From NCBI GenBank assembly GCA_013420905.1, contig JAAXNY010000001.1, forward strand, positions 620,001-684,000: DNA of 64,000 nucleotides. The letters are read 5' to 3'. The notes beneath the pieces were generated by a model, which was not told the origin of the DNA, searched no databases, and worked only from the letters and a program-made list of their open reading frames with translations. The DNA is from Collybia mongolica (Eukaryota; Basidiomycota; Agaricomycetes; Agaricales; Clitocybaceae). Made by a program: the position numbers and the translations under genes. Below, in pieces: positions 33,703 to 43,968 of this stretch (the first letter of the stretch is position 1; each line of letters begins with the position of its first letter).

Positions 33703-34597
33703 GTGATGGTTCTACCATATGGAATACACCACTGCTCCACCCATGCCCACCATACTAGCTGCTCACTAGCATATGTGGGCAGGCAGTCACTGGTGATGTG
33801 GCAGGTGCCTCTGTGGTTCTTGCTGCAGCTCTTATCATTGTGATTTGGCAGTTGTTATTATCACTGAGGGGGGTGGGCATGAGAGAGGTGGTGGTATCCA
33901 TGGCAGTGGAACCTGGTGTTGTATTAGATGGTGTTGTGCACAATAATAAGGCAGGGAGGTGATGGGAGGGGCAGCTGGGGATGTAGTGGTGGTGGTTGAC
34001 AATAAGGCTGATGGGTGATGTGGCACCCATCAACAATACTCAGCCATTGCCAGTAATGGCCAAGAGTGGGCAGCAGGGGGTCATTATAATAACAAGCACC
34101 TTGGACTGGCAAGCTCATATTGCCAAATGGTTAATCTCCATGCTTTATGGATGTGCCATGTAACCTTGAGGCCTTGTATTTGACTCTCCAAAAAATTGCA
34201 TTTTTGTGCATTAAATAAGCAATGGTAACTATGATTAAGCAAGCAATTTGGACAGTCTGCATGGACTCCATGAGGAGTTGTTTTAAGCTGTATCTGAGTA
34301 TCCAACTAACAGTGTGGATTTATGGACTTAGCTTTGACTTGGCTCAGATGCAGACTGCCAATTAAGCAGGGCTCCCTGCCAAACAGGGTCTGAGCTAGTC
34401 TGCAGACATCTGCATTTGTCTGTGTGGTCTGTGTGGCTCATATAGCTCAGTGTAAAGTCCCCAGAGAAGCTACTGAGTTGGTTGTGTATTGTAATATACA
34501 AATATGGATCTACATTTTCACGTTTATTAATTTTTTTACACAGTCCATCTCTGAGAGTCTGAGTCCCTACTTTACCAGCTGACTTGTTTTTAAAGGG

Positions 34598-35552
34598 AGT
34601 GTCTAGATATATATGGTTACCTTTTGTTGTTGGATATTTGTATAGGTGTTAGAATGAGAAAGACAAAAGAGGAGAGAAGTTCCAGAAGTGTCCAGATGAA
34701 GCACCAGAATGACTACAACAGTTGTATTAGCAATAGTATATCTAAGTCTAGTACAGGTGGCCTGGTGATGTGGCATTGAGCATGTGAGACAAGAAGTCAC
34801 ATGATTCTAAATTTAACAATAGGATCTATAAACACCAACTTCTATTAGCAATTCATTTGGAGTTGCTGATATCATATACCATGGATATGTGTAAAGTTGT
34901 AAGGGCATCACTTGTTTGTCCACATCTACCCATCAGGATTGCTATTGCACAGCTTGCATAGCCTCACTGTTATCATCCTAATATACATTGCCTTAACCCC
35001 TTGATAAATAGTAGTGTACTCTGGACTGACATATCACAGATGGATTGTTGCATCAGTAGAGTTACTGATATCAGATTCCATTGTTATTTGAGATGTAGCC
35101 ACAATGTACTATATAAGGTGCCCCTTCCTCTCCATGAAAGGGCACCTTTGTAATAGACTTGGATTGGGCTCTCTACTTGTGATCAAGCCTCTAGTGCTCT
35201 ATACTCATTCCTTTCCTGCATGGCTTTTCATACTATGCATACTGCTCCCTGCCTGAGCCTCTTGGCAACATGACCCCTCACAGAAGTGCAACAAGTATTT
35301 GGCAAGCTCAAATGTGTGGTCATATTACATATTCATGTTGTGCATCCATCAGGCCATCCATGTTGTCAAGCTGTAATCTAATTCCAGGACAATGCATGGC
35401 AAGTGTTCCAGAACCAAACTTATCAACAACAAAAAGTAATATAAAGTTGAAGAGATTCTGGATAGCTAGTTCTATTGTAACCTGGTTCTAGAAATATCAA
35501 GAAAAATTAGTCAAAAAAAACATAAGGACTTGTATCTGCCAGTAATGGCCCT
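34598..35552. other. AT-rich stretch with promoter-like sequence, no gene
   Basis: No coding sequence recognised. At 35,112 there is TATATAAGGTGCCCC followed by an inverted partner GGGCACCTTT (35,138-35,147), as in many LTR promoters. TGTTG near 34,625 and CAACA at 35,266-35,270 could be LTR ends, but I find no matching target duplication, so I do not call an LTR. Confidence 0.35.
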
Positions 35553-36650
35553 CTACCTCAAGTGATTTATTGAGGGGAAATATTGCACAAGGTCAAAAGT
35601 GGCTATGTTTCTCTTGAGCCCACATAACCAGCCTTCCCAGACAATGTGAGTAAGAAAACACCCTGCATCTTTGGTTGAGTTCTGACAAACTCCTCCAAAC
35701 TGATGGGGATGTAGGACACCTTCCACCTGGGCTTCAAATTGTAGGTGGGTGGACAGCATCTTCTCAATCAATTTCCCTAACGTATTGAGAAGCATGATCA
35801 GGCAATATGATTTGGAGTGTCATAGGTTGGCTTCCCCAGTTTGGAAATGAAGACTGTGCATGAGGTTTTGAAGTGATCTGGCCAGTGTCCACATGACAAG
35901 CACATGTTCACCAGCCAGACCATTCCGGCCTTGGCTTGTGGATCTACCAGGATCACTTTTAGGTGTCTCCATGTGATGTTGTCCAGCCCAGGGCTGAACT
36001 GTTGAGGTGCCCTGTAGGGCATCCTCCATCTCTCTGGAGCTGATTTGGTCCATCCCCTTCTAGAGGGGGCTTTCCAGTGATTACCCATTTCAGCCACATT
36101 GGTTGGCCTGTTATGTATGGAGTTGAATGTGCCATGGATTGCCTCCCACAGTTTGTCATTAGTCATGCAAGGTCTGCTATTATGTGTCATTGTAATGGTG
36201 GCAGGGGCCTTGTGGGGTCCTACCCAGTCCATGAGATCCCATGGCCTCTTGGTGGTGTGAGAGATTTCCTCAATGTGTGCATCAAAGAACTCTCTTTTTG
36301 CTTTTCTGGCTTCCCTTTTCAGGGACCTCAGGGTCCCATAGCAGGGACAGGCAGTTGAAGTCACCACCCATATAACCCATGCTCTGGAACCTGTCATGGT
36401 TGTCAGAGATGTGCCTAATCACACTTCCTTCAGTGTCAGAGTACATGTTGACTATTGTCATATCCCCTTCAGGGCCTTTGACTGATATGGCAATTATGTC
36501 CCTATGGGAGACAATGTCTGGTCTCAGCACTGGTTTAGTAGGCCAAAACCTGCTATGTATGTATGTGAGGACTCATGGTCTGGTATCCACACTGATACCT
36601 GATGGTGCAAAGCATGTCCACTCCAGGTGAGAGAGCCCCCCAATAACTAG
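35553..36650 (-). pseudogene. LINE 2 endonuclease C-terminal part and RT N-terminal half
   Basis: Fragments in shifting frames. The endonuclease part reads SHRDIIAISVKGPEGDMTIVNMYSD and MGGDFNCLSLLWD (36,530-36,282). The RT N-terminal region reads ...RPWDLMDWVGPHKAP, PAGLDNITWRHLK-like, TVFISKLGKPTYDTP, LLNTLGKLIEKMLSTHLQFEA, FGGVCQNSTKDAG and FDLVQYFPSIN (to 35,553). The order is the same as in LINE 1. It is truncated before the catalytic YXDD box. Confidence 0.75.
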
Positions 36651-37867
36651 TGAAAGGGGGCTCCTGGGCTATAAGTGTGCTGATGCTATGAAATGTAATC
36701 TCTTACACACACACACACCAAATCTAACAATCAACATACAAATGGTAGGAATTGCCTGTTTTGAGTTTGGGTTCAAGTGCTTGGAAGCACTAAGCTTTGA
36801 ATAGTACTAGTCAAGGCCCTTTCCAATGATCTCTTGATGGGTTTGATTCAGACAAAGCTTTAACACAAGTTTAAAACTTGCTAGGTATATTTATAATATC
36901 TCTTGATCCAATAGACTGAGTACCAAGTGTACAATCAATTATTAATGATCCCAAGCAGATCTATAAGTCCAAGTGACTTATTAAACAAACAGTGCCAAGT
37001 GCACTAAAGGCCAAGTGCCTAGTAATTCTAACGGACAATGCAGTACTAAGTTCCAAGTGAACTAGGACTCTTCAATTCTGTGATCTCTTCAAACAATTCT
37101 AATCAAGACAACTTTGAAGCAAGCTGAGCCTTAATTCGGGCATGCAATAGTGTTTCAACAAATATGATTTGTATACTCTATAGTAATGTGAGGTGGGGGC
37201 AAGATTCCTTACCTTTGCGCTACTCTTCTACAGTCTATTTATAGTGTACAAACTAAATATCATACAGAATTGTAAATTTTATATGGAACTGCACTCCCCC
37301 GCACCAAGGATCTGTATTTAATGCTGACTCATCCTCTATGACTTGGCACACATGCCATGCATGCCAATTATGTTGTTACTTGTTACTTATCAAATATTGA
37401 AAGAGCTGGCTAAACTCTTATCAAGGCCCGACTGTGCGCTTGGTTATTTAAAATAGTGCAGCACTGTCATCTACTTCTCCTGATCATCCCAGTTGTTATT
37501 CACGGTGTCCCGTCTCTTCCGGTAGTTAACACCAAGTGCCCCTGACTAGGATTGGGTTGTGCAAGTCCCGAATTTATAATTACTTCTCCTATTAATGATG
37601 ATCCCCGGACTAATGATATCATACTACAATGGTTACTTATGAATTAAGATACTGAGGTTGTAACCAGGCATGGTGAATAGGACCAATAATAGACCGTACT
37701 CATAGTCCTCTGTACTGATAGTGTATTATCCATTAGACTAGTTCACTCTGATTAGCCGTCTTGGAGCTCGACTCTAATCCTTTATTACCATTTACTTGGT
37801 TATTAGAAATGATACTGATAGCCTTACTTGTTGACTTTATAAGTGCAAACAATTTTGGGTCCTATTA
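36651..37867. mobile_element. 1.2-kb LTR-like insert, copy 2
   Basis: 1,217 bp with TGAAAGGG...CCTATTA termini. The flanks are CTAG (36647-36650) and CCAG (37868-37871), which fits one target duplication with a C/T change. Strongly similar to 22933-24148 along its length, with most differences at CpG sites. It splits the endonuclease of LINE 2, a different site from copy 1. Confidence 0.65.
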
Positions 37868-38005
37868 CCAGGTTGCTATCTTTTGCCATGAGCAATGCAG
37901 TATGACAAATCATCCTCCAGGGTGGTTCCTGGATGAGTAGTATGTCCCACTTGTTTTTTTCAGCCTCAAGCGGTGAGTCCAGCCAAGTTGTATTCTTAGC
38001 TACAT

Positions 38006-38958
38006 GATGCTTTTTGATCTTTTACCACCACCATCCAACCATGGGAATTCATCCCTCCTGCACTAGGTCATCCCTAAACTACCTAACACCTCATCCCTAA
38101 TTGACATCACCTTTCATCAGACCACTCTTTCGGCCTGGGCCACTATCCTTTTATACCATATCCAAATTTTTAACTTATCAGAGCTGATCCTGACTATCTG
38201 CAGGGTCATCTCATCTTGCCTGTACTGGGGGCTTCACTAATCCATTCACATCCACCTCATCAACTACCAGGCCACATAAGGACACCACAACTCTAGTACT
38301 CTGCTTTGCGCAGATCCTTAGGGAGTGTCACTGCCAACATCTTTGACGATTTATTCATACTCACTTAACCACTACACCCAAACACAAAAGGAGGAAGGGG
38401 TCTGGCCCCTGATCAGCTACTGTCCCTGCACAGAGCACACCTCTTGGGGAGAATGCCAGTTTATCAACCAATGGTGGGATTTGGCAGCCTCATTTTGGAG
38501 GGGAGTCATTGCTTTGGGAGAGCAGTGTGGAACAGGGGGGAAAGTAATAGGGGGGATTCAGGAGAGGGGGAGCAGGTTTGAGGTATGGGTCGTTCATTTA
38601 GATTGGACATTTATCTTCGACACTGGGGGGGAGTAATGGGTTTCCAGGGCAACCTGAAAATACCAGGAGGGGAGTGGAACGGGGTACCAACGTGAAGGGA
38701 GGGGACCATGCCCCAACAAGTGAAGGCAAACCTTTAAGGCGTTGGGAGGTTCAGACATGGTACAGTACAATACCATTGGACTGCAGGTATCCTCAGTCTA
38801 GACCTGTAATATGACCTGGAGAGCAACTTAGTGTACAGCTCCACCCTGATGGCCCATTACAGATTACTTAGTGGTAATAGGTGTTTATGCCTGCATGTAG
38901 CTGGGTCAAACCCACATGCACTTAATATTATTATATGACCCAAAATATATATATATAT
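38006..38958 (+). mobile_element. Retroposon C, copy 2
   Basis: 953 bp, plus strand, ending in an A/T-rich tail (CAAAATATATATATATAT). The 14-bp target duplication ATTCTTAGCTACAT lies at 37992-38005 and 38959-38972. Same start point as copy 1 (3329-4284, opposite orientation). The open frame 38,325-38,636 reads ...GVIALGEQCGTGGKVIGGIQ..., with no recognised domain. It interrupts the endonuclease-ORF1 junction of LINE 2. Confidence 0.8.
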
Positions 38959-39009
38959 ATTCTTAGCTACATTCTGGCAGTATATATGCATATTAAAAAC
39001 TCTATTCAT

Positions 39010-41055
39010 TAATACAGTGTTGTAGCAGTGAGATGATGATGCTCTCCAACCTGGGGGTGGGGTCCTGGAGGAGAAGCATCAGTGAGCTTATTAAGGGGGG
39101 CAACTGCTGGTGTCAGACCAGTGGCTAGCCTTCTGACAGTTGACACATCTGTCTGTGTGCGGGCATGGCTGTCCTTCTGGGGTAGCCACAATGGGGGAGG
39201 TTGCCTTTGGTTATGCTTTGCAGCATATGCCAAGGACTCAGTGGAAGTTTTTGGTGTGGGACCTGCCACACTTTGGACAGAGGATTGCCCAAGATGGGCA
39301 TGCAGCTGCTGTAGACCAATGCCTGAACCTCCAGCATTGGGTGCAGATAGGCATGCCTTTTTGCAGCCTTGCCTTCTCAAAGCGGAGTCTGTGGGTTCCA
39401 TACTGGAATGACATACCCTCCAGAACTTTCAGATTGGTGCCTCTGCACGAATTATAGATTTTGAAGAACAGGAAGGTGTTGCCTGAGTTCCCCATTGCTT
39501 TCACCACTCTCAGGGGGGAGAAATGGTAGAATCCAAGCACCTGCTTCTGATTGGCATTACACCTTCCCATCAGGATGCCAAGGGCCTCCTGACCAATCAC
39601 AGGGATGGGCTTCTTCTTCTCATCCAATTTGGGCAAGAGTCTGTAGAATGGGAAGTCTGCTACCACCACAGAAGACTTGGACAAGCCAGCTTCAATGTTG
39701 ATGGTGACATCCTTGGCACCTCTCTTCTGCACAGCTTATGTAAACCACATGTAGATCAGAGCTATGTCTGATTCTTTTGGGAGGTTGTCACACATGAGAG
39801 AAATACTCCTGAGCGCTCTTTCCTCCATCAAGATCTTGAGTTTTGAACTACCTTTTTGCAAGGCTTTGTTGAGGGCAAAAGTACAAGGGTTGGAACTCCA
39901 CTGCACCTGTGGGGAAGAGAATACTGACAGTGATTTATGTGACTGTCTGTATGTGGTAGACTTGTGCTTAAGGGGGGCACTAGGTTTGGGGAGTTGGGCT
40001 AGTATCTGTTGTGCACCCATGATCTTCAAGGGGGGGAGGTGTGGGAAGGCCTGGGCCAACATCACAAGCCCTGCCTCGTATTCTGTCTGTGCCCTCTTTG
40101 GGTTTGAGGGCCCAGGCACCAGTGGGAGGGTGGCTGCAATCTGAGAGTACAGCTGACCCCAGGAAGCTAACCCCATTTTCCTAAACAGATTATTATCAGA
40201 GTTTCTTTGAGAAGGTTGCATGAACCTGGCAGAGCATCTAACACCTGCTGGGTCTGAGTTACAATATGCATAGAACTTTTTTGGGTTAGGAAGCTGTCCT
40301 GGGGGGTTTATGGGTGGGGCCATGGGGGCATGATGAGCCTTCCACTCCTCGGACAGTGCAGTGCAGACTGAGCTTGCAATGCTGTCAATAAATGCCCATG
40401 TGATGGACTGAGGGCCTTGGCCATGTAGGGAATTACAGATAAACCCCTGTTCAACAAGAGTTCATATGAGGTGACCAGATGCCTCAACCAGGCTGTCTGA
40501 TTCCTCAGTGTTCCACATCTTCTTATTTTGCTTGGCAAATTTAATGAATTCGTTGATCCTGCAAACAGAAGTGGAGGCAGCATTGGCATCCATGTCCCAC
40601 ATCTTGGGGTCTTTACAAAATGCAAAATAGTATCCTCCATTGAGGTCTTCTTCAATAGCACTAGGGTCAATGCCTGAGATGCCAACCATCTCAGTACCTC
40701 CCTGGCTGTCTTTACCCTTTCCCTTCACAGTACCTGGGGTAATGGTAGCATCCTCCTTATCAAGGTCTGCAAGGGCATCAAGCATCTCACCATCGCTATT
40801 GACTGGAGATGGGTGGACAGAGGAGAACACCTTTCTTCTTGGCTTAGTCTTCTTGAAGTCAAGAGCCCTCAGAATGGACTGTCGAGAAGGTGTATGGGCC
40901 AGTGGTGGGGATTTCAATGGTGGGGGATGGAAACATGTAGTAGTAGGAGGTGGATCAGTTGACCCTCCCAGAGGCAGAGGGCCAGGATCATTAGGACAAC
41001 AAACAGCAGGCATAGCCCTAATATGAGTAGGTTTGTTGGGTGCAGGTAGGTGCAA
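39010..41055 (-). pseudogene. LINE 2 ORF1 (gag-like)
   Basis: One degenerate reading frame with in-frame stops. The N-terminal part is Pro-rich (41,055-40,462) and ends at a TGA that fits CGA to TGA. The middle is ...PPINPPGQLPNPKKFYAYCNS... (40,323-39,736). The C-terminal part has ...GISFQYG-type GMSFQYGTHRLRFEKARLQ and knuckles ICTQCWRFRHWSTAAAC and CPKCGRSH (to 39,238). A further knuckle, CVNCQKASHW, lies near 39,140. The layout is the same as LINE 1 ORF1, supporting a related family. Confidence 0.72.
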
Positions 41056-41098
41056 CCATGCTGAATATCAATAGTAGTTGGTGTTACAGTGTATCTAA

Positions 41099-41584
41099 TG
41101 TTACAGCTGTTTAGGCCTTATCCTCTAGATCAATCTGAGATATTGCTAGTTTGTTCTAGACCATTGACTTTGTAAGTCTAATGTCTATTGACTCCCTCAA
41201 TAGGGCTAAAGTCAAGTTATCAAGTTATCGGATCAAGGATGCACTACCCCCTTCAAAAGGCGAGTAAGATGGAGTTCGCGTCGAGAAGTCAAAGTAGATG
41301 AATAAGGTTGATTCAGCTAGGTCAAGCTAAAGAACTAACTAAGCTAAAGTATCCCTATATATATGTAAAGGTCCGATAAACGTGGTTTACGCTATTCGTT
41401 ATAGATAAGAAGAATGAGTAAGCTTCAAAGAGGATGAGTAAGAGTAATACAAAAGATGAGTAAGCATGAGAAAGGAAATGCATATACAATATGGGTTTTG
41501 AAAGATAAGAGTTGATAAGCATCTGATAGTCAGTAATGCGTAAGAAAAGAAGTAATAGGGCACGTGAATAGGGAATTTGTAACA
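41099..41584 (-). repeat. Solo gypsy LTR
   Basis: 486 bp, reverse orientation of the 13.2-kb LTR, with TGTTAC...GTAACA ends. 5-bp target duplication TCTAA (41094-41098, 41585-41589). Inserted in the 5' UTR of LINE 2. No internal gypsy sequence flanks it. Confidence 0.88.
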
Positions 41585-41869
41585 TCTAATCCCTAACCAG
41601 ATGGTGGTAAGAGATCAAGAAGAGTTGTAAACCTGCGAGTTTGGAAACTTGTCTGACCATAAATATGGTCATGTGATTATATGACGGGCAAAATACTCAG
41701 TGAGAGGCTTCAAGGACTATCATTAATGAGTGTCATGCATCCCATGGACTACGATGTTCAAAAGTCTCTCAGATTATGATTGATGACCTCTCAGACATGG
41801 TTTTCTGAAAATAACATACTGGATATCTCTGAACTCATCATGTCAGCGACTGCTAGTGGTCCACTGTCA

Positions 41870-42830
41870 GCTCCCAGTGACAGTACAGCGGTTTGGGATC
41901 CATACCTTCCAATAATGCATGAGCTTCCTAACAGCAACTTGATGTAATTCCACTACACATTGTCTGGTGATGTACCATCAGTGAACGCATTGACAACAAG
42001 ATGATGCATGCACTGTGGGAGATTCTAAAGTAACACTTGACCAGATTCTGATATAAGGGCGAAAAGTGAAGTGTTGGGCATAGCTCTCCTTGCAGGATGT
42101 GTGCAGCCCAGCAAGTAGGAACACAAGTATCCACAAAAACTTTGCAGGGTTCTCACAGTAATATATCCACCATGAGCATAACGCAGTCAATTAAGGCAAA
42201 TCAGTGATCTTGGGATGAACAGCTATGGGCATGTAGTATTTTTGAGCCTGTTCTAGCAGGTCACATTCACTGGTACTAGCTTCATTTTTTTTTGGTTTTG
42301 GTGAGCTCCTAGACCATTGCCTTATGCATATGGCCAAGCATTTGCAATGCATAGATCCCATATTCCACAGGTAAAAAGCCATTGGGCTCAATTGTCCCTG
42401 TCGCAATTTGGAGTTTTGTAGGGGCATAAGCACTTCTGATATCTTCTGCATTGACCTTGGGAGTTTCAAAAGGCTTCTTGAAAAGAGGAAAATATAGGGT
42501 GGTAGTTGCCAATGGGAGGGCTGGTCAAATGTACTGGATGGCAATTGTAGATAGTGCCAGTTTTTGCAGAGTTCTGTCTCACATCTATATAATCATTCTT
42601 GGCACTGTCCAATGGGTTGGTAAGTCCATTGCAAACCGGCTCCTTAGTCTTGCATGCACATTGTGACTTTTGGAAAAATGCAGTCTTTCTTGATAAAGCC
42701 AGTCCAATCAGGCACCATTTATTCAAGCTGCCCAAGTGTTATTTTTGATGCATTGGGAAAGGCAGACAGTCATCAAGGGTGTTATAGTTGGCCTAAGAAT
42801 GACATAAGGGAAGAACTTGCATACCCATGT
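41870..42830 (-). pseudogene. Decayed copy of the kinase-like gene at 10.6-12.7 kb
   Basis: Minus-strand fragments match exon 4 of the kinase-like gene: NSAKTGTIYNCHPVHLTSPPIGNYHPIF against NSARPDAVYHGRPAHMTGPRIGIYHPIF, then TIEPNGFLPVEYGIYA, CDLLEQAQKYYMPIAVHP. Part of exon 5 also matches (GELCP...HFS, ...). The frames are broken at many places and CpGs are depleted. The kinase C-terminal part (HGDLREPN region) is not found; LINE 2 lies on that side. It is a pseudogene from a segmental duplication or transposition of the gene, about 31 kb from its intact relative and on the same strand. Confidence 0.7.
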
Positions 42831-42842
42831 GGCTTGAATTAG

Positions 42843-43968
42843 TTCAAATGTGAAAATTTGCCAGTCATGTGGAAGGGGTCAGGAGGTTGGCTTACTTTAA
42901 TGAAGTCTGGACTGTAGCGTTATTGTAGAGAATCACAAAGAGGAGTAACTCAGGTCAGTCACACAAAGCGGGTGAAAGACAACTGATGGTATTATGTACC
43001 TGTAGAGAATCACAAAGAGGAGTAACTACAGGTATTCAGTACGGTGCAAATGTAAGTTAACAGAACTGGGCTCACCTCAGGTCAGTCACACGAAGTGGGT
43101 GAAAGATGACTGAGGTGCCCCCCCCCTACTCTACCCGAGAGTATATAAGTAAGTTATAGCCCGACATAGTCCGAGACTCCGTAGCTAAGCCTTTGTAGAT
43201 GCTGTAGATATAAGCGAGGACGGATTGGGAAGTCAGGTGGCCAAAAGGAGAAATATGTGATTGTAAAGTATAGGAGGGAATTTGGAACATAACGAGCAGG
43301 GGTCACAAGTGGCCCTTTCTCAACAGTTATCCTCAAAAGCAGGAATATAGGCAGATTAAATAAGTGGCAGGCGTCCGTATTGAACACCAAGAATCTATAT
43401 TTGTGTAGCATTGAGGTTGTGGTTTAAGTAGAGCTGCGAATTTGGGATCGTCAACTCCTGCGTCACGTGGTGGTCAACCTGAAGTCCCGCCGAGTCCAAA
43501 TGCCACTTGGATTTACTTCTCACCAGCTCACTGAAAGTCCAACTCGAAAATGACATGTTCCTTGATACTACTCTTGTCATGTCGCTTCAAAGACTGGAGA
43601 ACCAATTTACACAACGAGCCGAACGACTACGGCCCAATAACAACACACCCCTCAGAATTACATGAGAGGATCATTCCCGATAATGACAGTGTCACCTCAG
43701 GCTAATAATACCGTCTCATACCACCAACTCAAGCTGAAGCTCCTTACAAACATATCCGCCTCACCGACTTCATCGATGTTCACCGTTGCCTCTCGCCAAT
43801 AAAGACCGAGGTAAACTAAGTCCGAAGTCGCACTCGGGGCTGCGGCAGCTGCGATAACGATTCTAGTTTCAGACCTGCAGCCAGCACTGCGAAAACCGCA
43901 GCACCCTCCGACAAGAGATATTTAATGAACATTCCTCACCATTCCAGTACTAGTGACATATAACAATC
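42843..43968. other. Spacer with short direct repeats, border of the repeat-rich zone
   Basis: Two blocks are repeated: 'agaatcacaaagaggagtaac' at about 42,931 and 43,004, and a 'caggtcagtcacac...gggtgaaaga' block at about 42,953 and 43,079. From about 43.4 kb the sequence becomes CpG-normal and leads to the promoter of the SDR gene. No gene was recognised. Confidence 0.45.

Larger units (their letters stand above)
30885..34597. repeat. Palindrome-bearing repeat unit, copy B
   Basis: Second copy of the unit at 18.75-21.55 kb. It shares the palindrome, the ~240-bp tandem repeats (from about 31,270), the AT-rich stretch to about 32,470 and the end piece at 34,090-34,597. The middle (about 32,480-34,090) is not in copy A and includes a solo gypsy LTR. 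The gypsy element at 13.2-30.6 kb inserted next to or into this copy, because the sequence at its 5-bp duplication is continuous with it. Confidence 0.6.
35553..41625 (-). mobile_element. LINE 2: diverged, heavily mutated non-LTR retrotransposon with nested insertions
   Basis: Minus strand. The 5' leader (CTTCTTGATCTCTTACCACC) is near 41,600-41,622. ORF1 lies at 41,055-39,010, the endonuclease at about 38,005-37,868 and 36,650-36,280, and the reverse transcriptase N-terminal half at 36,397-35,553. It is cut off just after FDLVQYFPSIN, so the catalytic YXDD box and RNase H are missing. Nested in it are a solo gypsy LTR (41099-41584), retroposon C copy 2 (38006-38958) and a 1.2-kb LTR-like insert (36651-37867). 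It is related to LINE 1 but clearly another family member by protein sequence. CpG depletion and TGA codons are frequent. Confidence 0.82.

Noticed and set aside
34625..35270. Possible copia-type solo LTR (TGTTG...CAACA with TATATAAGG)
   Set aside because: No target duplication and no internal sequence or second copy in the window.
43154..43580. Minus-strand frames between the repeat zone and the SDR
   Set aside because: Short, without motifs or splice logic; they overlap the probable SDR promoter.
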